In this document: positions 56,609 to 64,000 of the stretch, piece after piece
Numbering within the stretch: position 1 is the first letter of the stretch
Layout: every line of letters starts with the position of its first letter
From: Spinacia oleracea
Taxonomy: Eukaryota > Streptophyta > Magnoliopsida > Caryophyllales > Amaranthaceae
Reading direction: 5' to 3'
Assembly: GCF_020520425.1 (NCBI RefSeq)
Contig: NC_079491.1
Span: 7,613,143 to 7,677,142, forward strand
DNA length: 64,000 bases
The notes under the pieces: generated by a model
Seen by the model: only the letters and a program-made list of their open reading frames with translations
Told to the model about the DNA's origin: nothing
Database searches by the model: none
Made by a program: the position numbers and the translations under genes

Positions 56609-59130
56609 GGTAATATAACGGCACAAATGCTTGAACCTACAAAGAATAAAGAGGTTTTTACAAAACATATCGAACAAATAAAGGATACCCAACAGATCTT
56701 TCTTGAAAGGAAGTTAATGTAGCTCACAAATTCAACAGAGATAACTCCAGTATCAGCATAAATAATATTCCAGAAAAGAAATGACTACTTGTTTGTCAAC
56801 AGATAAAAACAAGGGTGCGGAAGCCAGAAGGACGAGAAGGTAATCTTGATTCAGAATTACAGTGAAAATCATTGATTTCCAATAAATGTGTATACAGCAG
56901 ATAGTATTATATGAGAAAAATAAGACATCAATGCCCATAATAGCAAGCACAGAAACCTAGCAGCGTCTGCATGGAAGAGATATGCATGAAAAGCACCACA
57001 TCACAGAAACAACATTAACACTGTTGCTTGTTATTACAGACTAAATATATGAACAGATTACATAAGGGACTTTTAAATTTTCTCATCACAGTGAATTTGG
57101 AAAATCCCCATATAAAAATTACCTTAATTTTCAATAATGAACCCACAACTACATTCTGAACTACAAAGGGTATTGCCTGAATGTTTTATGAGAAATTTTA
57201 TTAGATAACAGTGTAGTATTTCTGGAAGCAATTGAAAATATCTGAACTTCCTTAACTCACCCATTCCCTATATGTTCAATCTATCCATACTCATCAAGAA
57301 GAATATGAAAAGGCGAATAGCTTCAATGAACTAGACTGGTCAAGTTTCTTTTAGCATCAAACATTATAATGTCACTACTTCAACATAATGTTAAGAGACA
57401 TCATTGGAGACCATAAGATAAAAACCAGAGAAACATCTTATGATTTGTAAAACAATGTTATACTACATGCCAATTTACTGAAGGTCTCTACAAAATCGAG
57501 GAAGTAAGGAAATCACTGGACTCAACCAACCAAGTGAGGAGTGAGGATTATATTTATGTTCACGTAACAACCACAAAACTGTCCTTCAGAGTTCAGATAC
57601 TAAAACTAACCCGGGCAACTAAAAAGAGTTTATGACATTACAACCTTCACAATTTTCTACAATTTTTAGAAATCAAAAGATAATCCAGCTATACGCTTTG
57701 CGTAATTCTCTGCATATATAGGCTAGACCGCTAGAAGGATCTAAAGATTCTGTCTCAGCAACTTAACTGCTATAATGCTATTTAAAGATGAAGTCCATAA
57801 TTCTCTGCATATATGACTGAACAAAGTAAAAGTCTGCTATAATATCGTCAAAGCAAACAGACCTATTGTCTGTGCATCACTGCAACATATTGCAAGCATA
57901 GCCTAATTCAGCTTTGTATGCAACCATGGCAGATGATATGGCACATCTTTAGTCCATCTGACCACCACATTATCCCCCATAAGTTACAAGCGGATTTGTT
58001 AATACTGATATTTCCACTAACCCAGTGGGAATACCCACTAAGGCTGTAATTTCTAAGGAATCGGTTTTTCAACCGAGTTCTAATAAGTCCTTCTTAATGT
58101 GCTTCAGCATTTGAATAGCCTGTTGCTATCGGTTGAAGTCTCTCCTTTCAATCTTCTGCTACTTTTTCAAATAAATGTACTTCTGACTTAATATTCTCAT
58201 TCAAGATTTCTATTTTTAGCAATTCTTTGACAAATTTACTATTGCTACTCCCTTGAAACTGCCAACTTAATATTAACTACGCTGTATTCCCACTTTCCCA
58301 AACAAAAAGTTAAGAATTCTAATTCAGTTTCTTGCTTCCTCAAAATAGAAACCCAAGTCAGTAAAGTGAAAATAAAATGAAGCAATTTAACTACCGAAAG
58401 AAGAAAGAAAACACCAATATATCCATCAAAACTGTGGATTATCGAGACAGATGATTGAAACCCATCTACATCATTGCACACTCAATATACAGAGAAAATA
58501 TATCTATCCAAATCAAACAATAGCCAAAAAGCTAAGCAGAATGATAATCTTAATCTTCAATAGTTCAGTGTTCAATAAGATGATTAATGTAGCATACAAT
58601 GAGATGATTAACATACAATGAGATAATTATTGTAGCCGAGAAAACTTGCAAAACAACCGCTTCTTTTGCATTCTACTCAAGAATTTCTACTCATATGATT
58701 TTCTTTCCTAAATTTGAGATTAGCATGATCATTTTGATTGAAAAAATAAACTGTAATAACGAATTTAGACAAAAACAACAAGACCCAGATAATTAATTTC
58801 CAAGAAAACCCATTTGCGAAAATCAAAACAAGAAAATGGAGACAGAATTGAAAGTGGCAAGTGAAGAAAACCTGAGAAAATCTTGCATAATGAGAAATGA
58901 AATTGAAGAAAGTTTAGAGAAGGTAAAGAGTTACTAACTGAATCCGAAGAAGATTACACAATCACGGTCACACCAAGAAATATCTCTGACTCTCTGAATC
59001 TCTACCAGCTTAGTAAATTCGTAGGAGCGAGTGATCATTTCCTTCTTCCCTATTTCCTGGTCGCTATATACTCGCGTTTCGGAACCAAAAATCTCTTTCA
59101 GACAATTGCTAATCAAACGCTCCGAATTGC
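56609..59130 (-). other. 5' UTR exons and long 5' UTR intron of E2 gene B
   Basis: On the minus strand a donor attca|gttagt ends an upstream exon at 58939, and an acceptor ctttgtag|gttc at 56636 lies 27 bases before the start codon, implying an intron of 58938-56637. This mirrors gene A. The first exon probably runs from about 59120 to 58939. The intron has no gene that I can see. Confidence 0.6.
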
Positions 59131-60171
59131 TTACTGAAATACGGAGTACTCCGTAGTCAATAAGCTATTTTGCATCAAAAATATATTTTTAACTCAAATA
59201 AGCTTCTAACCAAACAAGTCCAAAATATAATTTATTTTGTAAAATATCTACAAAGCTCCAACAATAAAATTCAATTTTAATCAATAAAAAATTAGTTAAT
59301 TCATAAGACAATAAAATATTAGGAAATCAATAAAATTATTTTATCAAAAAATAAGTTAGCTTTTAATAATATAAAAATAAAAACAGAAAGCGTAAAACTT
59401 GACCTTAAAGACTACGGAGTACTTCATTAGTCATTACCTTTTTTGTTTCTAATTTATAAAAAACAACCTGATTATTAATGTTTGACTATATTTTAATTTA
59501 TAATTCACTTTACATCAGATGACTTTTAAAACCTAACGCATAATTCATTATTGGTTTATTTTGATAAATAAAACAATCTTATTGGTTGTTATAATGATTA
59601 CTTGGATTTATTTTTTAATAAAAAAGAAAAAGAATCTTTATTATACGTTAATAAACGTGCAAAAGTCCAAAACGTAACAAACAAAAAGAAACGGAAGGAG
59701 TAACATTTTCGAAATTTAAGCTGAAGCACACAATCACTGCACAAACACACACAAAAAGAAGTACGAATTGTGACCAGCGGTCCAGCGTATATAAACAAAT
59801 TTTGACAACAACTTCGTATTTGATTTTACTCCATAAGATTGGGAGGGTTGAATTTTCCACCCAATCAGTAGAAAAAAAATCAGACTAAATTATTACAAGG
59901 CCTACAAGCCTGATGATCAACCTGTTCTACTATACTTGTTACTCCCAAAATTAGGGAAGAAGTCTATTATTATTATTCCTTTTACAATCAAAATCTCAAA
60001 ACTGAAATGCTGCACACATGTACTTTCCCCTTTGGAGCAACTCAGGATATTTGAAGAAAATAGGACAATAACTAAGCCTGGGAGTTGCTTGTCCTTGGTA
60101 AGGTATTACCAAGTTGCTTGAATCAAGGTATACTAAAATGCAAAGGGCTGAATGTTGCAGTCTGAAATAAC
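59131..60171. other. Intergenic DNA between E2 gene B and HIG1 gene
   Basis: AT-rich. It opens with the perfect 16-base palindrome tacggagtactccgta at 59140-59155, and a second TACGGAGTA lies at about 59412. No gene seen; the last 150 bases should be HIG1 3' UTR. Confidence 0.5.
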
Positions 60172-62681
60172 TCAAAGGCCGGGGAATTTCGGAAATTTGG
60201 GGAAGCTTTCGCCATAATAGCTAGCTGTGCCAACCATAAGAGCAACAGTTGCACCTTGAACTATCACACGGGCTCTCATCAATCTTTGACCTAACTTTGA
60301 ATTCCCTTGCCTAAAACTTATTAATCCGGCGGTAAGAACTCCAGCAGTCATTAATGCACCTGAAAATCTCAAACATGAACCAAATTACCTAAGTTTACCT
60401 TAATGCAGGCATAAAATACCTACAAACAAGCTCAACATACTAAGCCATAACTTGATTAACCATTGTTTCAGGGAAGAAAAGAAGCCAAGTCAACGGAAAC
60501 ACAAAAATACAACCTTCAGTAAAGCCAGTGTACTTGTTGTACTACCTAGTGGATTTTCAAGTAGATATCAGACTTGTTGTGAAATATTTCTGAGGCATCT
60601 AGACATAATTTCAATCACTGAACCAATGAAGATAGAACCTCTACAATCTCAAGGCTATAATTGAACATATACTGACTCAGGGTTGCACATTAGTCCGGAT
60701 GGAAGCCCAATGGTTTTCTTTTGATTTTATAATGTCACATATCCATTGGAAACAACCTCTCTGCAATTGCAGGGGTAAGGTTGCGTACGTCCGACCCCTC
60801 TTACCCCGCTTCTTGCGGGAGCCTCTTTGAGGCAATGGGGTAATGATAATGATAATGATGACATATCCATGGAAATCCTTCTTTTTCTTTCTAAATCAGG
60901 TGAGTACAGTCTTGGGGGAAGTTTGAATTTGCAGTTGCAATTGATGGAAGTTGTATTCTTTGGTAAAGTTAATAACAAGATTTGTTGAAAATGGGAATTC
61001 ACAATGCAATACAACAAATATTACAGGGATCAAGTAGCTTAATTCACATCCAAATTAGGGAGCCGTTCAAATCCATACCAAGATTGAAGATAAATCTCAC
61101 ACCCCTGGTTTGGGTTGGGTGGGGGTGGGGGTGGGGGGCTGGGGTAAAAATATAGTTCTAACTCATAACTCACAAGTCCAGAAAGTTTCAACAGGTGAAA
61201 ACTTGTCACAAGAACTATTAGAGAAAAACTGTGTGACTTGGGTCATATAAGTTTAGCATATCTATATCATCAACAAAGGATGATCCCCTCACCCTGCTTT
61301 TGTATACACCATTTTACAATCAATCAAGCAAAAAGAACCTTAACTCTTTTTATATGTTTGGAATTCTAAAGTATATAGTTACATACTACGTACATTATCA
61401 AGATGTACCATTGTGTGTCCCACTTACGTCTCGGGCCAGTTGACATACTCATCCATCAAGTCTTTCTTCCAATCATCTATGCTGTGTATATGATTTTGAA
61501 CTCATAAAAGAAGAGCAACTTATTTCAAATTGATATCAGCATGCCCTATTTCATATTTCCTGTACAATCATATTCACTACTTTCTTTCCAGTGTCTTTGA
61601 CACGCTGTGATCTTCTACTTTGTAGGTGGCACTAGAGACTTAATCACAAAATGGAAAAGTCGTACTCTGTATTAAGATTAAAATTCTAAGCACACCTATT
61701 TAAACCGACCATGTAAACCTAATGGGAAAGGAAAGTCCATGGGAGAGAAAATCAAAGGTCAAACAAAACACAAACATAAATCAAGAAAACCTTCCATAAA
61801 ACTTCTCAAATCAACATATTTCAAGTGTCCTAGGAAAAGATTTATCGCTAGTCCAGATTATTCTATGACAAAAGCATCATAACCACATTGCATAAGTCCC
61901 TCAATAAGAAACCTTATCAACCTCAACCTCAACCTCATACAGCTATATCCCTATGAGGCTATGAGCCTATGACAGATGATTCATCATACTAGTTACAGTT
62001 CGAGTTCCAAAAAAATTAATACCAAACTCCCACCAGCTTCCTCAGCCTCAGCAAGTCCTCGAATCAACAACGCATACAAACCCAGTTACGGTTGATCTAC
62101 AACTCAAAACGTCCTCAGGTAACTCTCAACTTAGCCCCTCCCCCATTCTATAGAAAATGACTCCATCACGAAATGATCAAGTAATATGCCAATATTGGGA
62201 AACACCCATCCTTCTTCAACGTTTATCAACGATTTCCGCCCCAAAAAAGTACCATTAATCCAAGAAACTCCACCAAATAAACATGAACAAAAACAGAATA
62301 AGATAAATCCCCAATGCTATTTTTCCTAATTCCAAAAGACACCTAGAAGCTCAATCGCTCACCCTCATTTGGAAAATTTGCTACTATATCATCGTATGAA
62401 TGACCAAATTAACATATTATTGCGCAAATTTTGAATAATAAAACCAAGTAATTGTAGCTTAATAACCACAAGGTCCACAAATTTCATTCACATTTCACAC
62501 CATGAATCGATATAAGGAAGCACAAAAATGAATCTAAAATGTAAAATATAATACGGAGATAGAAGCAAATGAATTTGTACAGATTGAAAAGTTGGGAAAT
62601 TTTACCAATTGGGACTAAAGGGTTCTTGATTCTCTTCTTCGATTCGAACAAATCATCAATACTTGGTTCTGGGGTACCCAT
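60172..62681 (-). CDS. HIG1-domain mitochondrial protein (RCF1/HIGD2-like)
   Basis: Two coding exons, 62681-62606 and 60359-60172, joined across a 2246-base GT/AG intron through a split Gly codon, giving 87 residues. HIG1-domain proteins are small, two-helix inner-mitochondrial-membrane proteins; relatives (yeast Rcf1, human HIGD2A) assist cytochrome c oxidase and respiratory supercomplex assembly. The N-terminus is MGTPEPSIDDLFESKKRI. The HIG1 signature follows: NPLVPIGALMTAGVLTAG, FRQGNSKLGQRLMRAR and QGATVALMVGTASYYG. Two hydrophobic helices flank the conserved QxxxxRxR-like loop. An in-frame TTG codon lies upstream, but the first ATG at 62681 fits the family's start. The intron holds a SINE (60747-60860) and a G-rich tract. 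Specific paralogue and function in plants are not determinable here. Confidence 0.93.
60747..60860 (+). mobile_element. 5'-truncated Au-like SINE with (gataat)n tail
   Basis: The sequence gcaattgcaggggtaaggtt, gcgtacg, then ccccgcttcttgcgggagc closely resembles the 3' part of the widespread plant Au SINE family, recalled from memory. It lacks a tRNA-like head, so it is 5'-truncated. It ends in gataatgataatgataatga rather than poly(A). Perfect 10-base duplications acatatccat flank it at 60737-60746 and 60861-60870. It sits in the HIG1 intron, antisense to the gene. Confidence 0.82.
61112..61144 (+). repeat. G-rich tract with G-quadruplex pattern in HIG1 intron
   Basis: Runs of three to six G separated by one or two bases (gggttgggtgggggtggggg, then tggggggctgggg). 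The pattern meets the usual G3+N1-7 rule at least four times. It lies on the strand opposite to the HIG1 transcript. Confidence 0.8.
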
Positions 62682-64000
62682 TTCTTCCCTCTTTTGAAAT
62701 ACCCAAAATTCGATTCCAAACAAAAATTGTAATTAAACCTAGAAATTTGAAATTAGCGAAGAAAACTGCATCAATTTCTGCTCTCTCTCTCTACGCTAAA
62801 TTTTCTGACGGTGGGGGAAAATCGCGGAGACGCCACCACCATGAATTTGCACCGACTTCAGCTTTTTTATAAATGGGCTTTTTTGTATGGTTTTGCCAAA
62901 CAGAGGCTACAAAACGGGCTCGTAAAAGGATCCAATTGAACTGTGTTAACAAGGAATGTACGTCAACATTGTCTCTTGGAGGTAGGGGTGTCAAATCGGG
63001 TCATCGGTGGATTACGGGTCGGATATAACAATTCGGGTATAATCGGATAATGTAATTGTACCGGGTTATTGTGCTTGTGTGGATTAAATGTGTGAATTTT
63101 ATTTTTCGGGTCACTTCGATTTTTGTCAGAAATCGGTTGGATCATGTTAGTTTTTGACAGCCCTACTTGGAGACTTGGCTTGGAGTCCAGAGATAAGAGC
63201 TGTCAAAAACAGACTCAATTCAATCATAATAAAGGTGACTCGGTTATTTCTTTTCTAGGGATTTGATACGTATGGACCCAAGGATCTCACAATATAACTT
63301 GAACTTGTTATACTCGATTTGTAACCGATAACATATCCGATTTTAGAGCTCTACTTAGAGAATCGAAAAGAATCTTCAAATTAACTAAACCTGAATGATG
63401 TCGTTTATTGTCTTGAAATTAGTTAACACAATTTGATCATGATAAAATTTATTAGAACGCAACATCACCTGACACGAAAATAAGTCCCGTTTGAATTGAC
63501 ATACTTTTTATTGTGAGCTAATAGGCAACCCGTTTGAAATGTACCATACCCAAATCTGGCCCAAATGACTCCTGAATTCTACCCAAAACAAAACCAAGGG
63601 TCCAAGGCGAATGGACCGATTCTCAATTAAATATCACTAATGGACCTAAATTTTTAGTGTCTTTCTATTTTTGAGGTGTTTCCGCTAATATTCTGAATTT
63701 TATTCTCCCATAAAAGCTCTTCCAGTCCATGTCACTGCGTTTCCAAGGCTCAAACACCATAAGTATAATTTTTTTTTTAATTTAATGTTCTTTTCTTGCA
63801 TAAAAAAGTTCAAACACGAGAATCCTGTACTAGATTCAGTAAAAACAATTCTCAAATCAAGTTATCCAAACTCTTAATACTTATCATCTCATAATCTTTC
63901 TTCCCTCAAAAACTAAAAAAATTGATCTCATAATCTTTAAAAAATCCAAGAGGCCGAAATCTCCTTAACTTTGTTTGCAAGAGTTACACCTTTCACATTT
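62682..64000. other. HIG1 5' flank and intergenic DNA to window end
   Basis: The first 100-150 bases should hold the HIG1 5' UTR and promoter (a ctctctctctct run at about 62781-62793). A hAT MITE lies at 62983-63165. A second possible inverted-repeat stretch (agagctgtcaaaa at about 63197 and ttttagagctct at about 63341) follows. From 63400 to 64000 I see nothing. Confidence 0.5.
62983..63165. mobile_element. hAT-type MITE, 183 bp
   Basis: It begins taggggtgtcaaa and ends ttttgacagcccta; these are terminal inverted repeats with one mismatch in the first ten bases. Flanking 8-mers cttggagg (62975-62982) and cttggaga (63166-63173) match at 7 of 8 positions, as expected for hAT. The interior has gggtcggat and cgggtcac words and no ORF. 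Confidence 0.8.

Noticed and set aside
62682-62723. N-terminal extension of the HIG1 protein
   Set aside because: The upstream in-frame start is TTG; the first ATG at 62681 matches the family's start.
1-64000. CRISPR arrays, bacterial operons, rRNA genes or organellar inserts
   Set aside because: None seen: the tandem repeats lack unique equal-length spacers, all genes are plant nuclear types with spliceosomal introns, and no rRNA or plastid/mitochondrial gene wording was noticed.

Overview
The window is plant nuclear DNA: intron-bearing genes with GT/AG splice sites, plant-specific families (RDR2, ATL RING-H2, F-box/FBA, UBC4/5/6-type E2) and dense plant transposons. A short word, TACGGAGTA / TACTCCGTA, recurs throughout. 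From memory of such genomes this suggests Caryophyllales (spinach/beet/goosefoot-like); that is an inference, not a proof.

Layout. 1-0.9 kb: AT-rich repeats. 0.9-2.15 kb: intact single-exon F-box gene (+). 2.2-9.4 kb: mosaic of old Ty3/gypsy RT fragments (two copies of one block), an LTR fragment, MITEs, tandem repeats and a SINE. 10.3-15.5 kb: complete four-exon RDR2 gene (-), whose product makes dsRNA for RNA-directed DNA methylation. 15.5-19.9 kb: repeat-rich intergenic DNA. 19.9-21.1 kb: ATL-type RING-H2 E3 ligase (-). 21.1-25.4 kb: MITE-rich intergenic DNA.

25.4-40.5 kb: a nested retrotransposon. A Ty1/copia element (TSD ggaat, LTR ends TA..CA, decayed ORF) is interrupted near the end of its pol by a 9.8-kb, apparently intact chromodomain-bearing Ty3/gypsy element (TSD caaga, near-identical 2.44-kb LTRs, uninterrupted 1513-aa Gag-Pol).

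40.6-43.6 kb: hAT-like, SINE and Stowaway insertions. 43.6-46.9 kb: a candidate non-autonomous Helitron holding gene-like exons and a LINE RNase H tail. 47.5-59.1 kb: two tandem E2 ubiquitin-conjugating enzyme genes (-), each with six coding exons at the same intron positions and a long 5' UTR intron. 60.2-62.7 kb: two-exon HIG1-domain mitochondrial protein gene (-), with a SINE and a G-rich tract in its intron. 62.7-64 kb: intergenic DNA with a hAT MITE.

The host genes show no operon-like linkage. Three of them act in ubiquitination (ATL E3 and two E2s), and the F-box protein would be an SCF substrate receptor, but nothing in the sequence shows that they work together. RDR2 belongs to the pathway that silences elements like those around it; their proximity is probably incidental.
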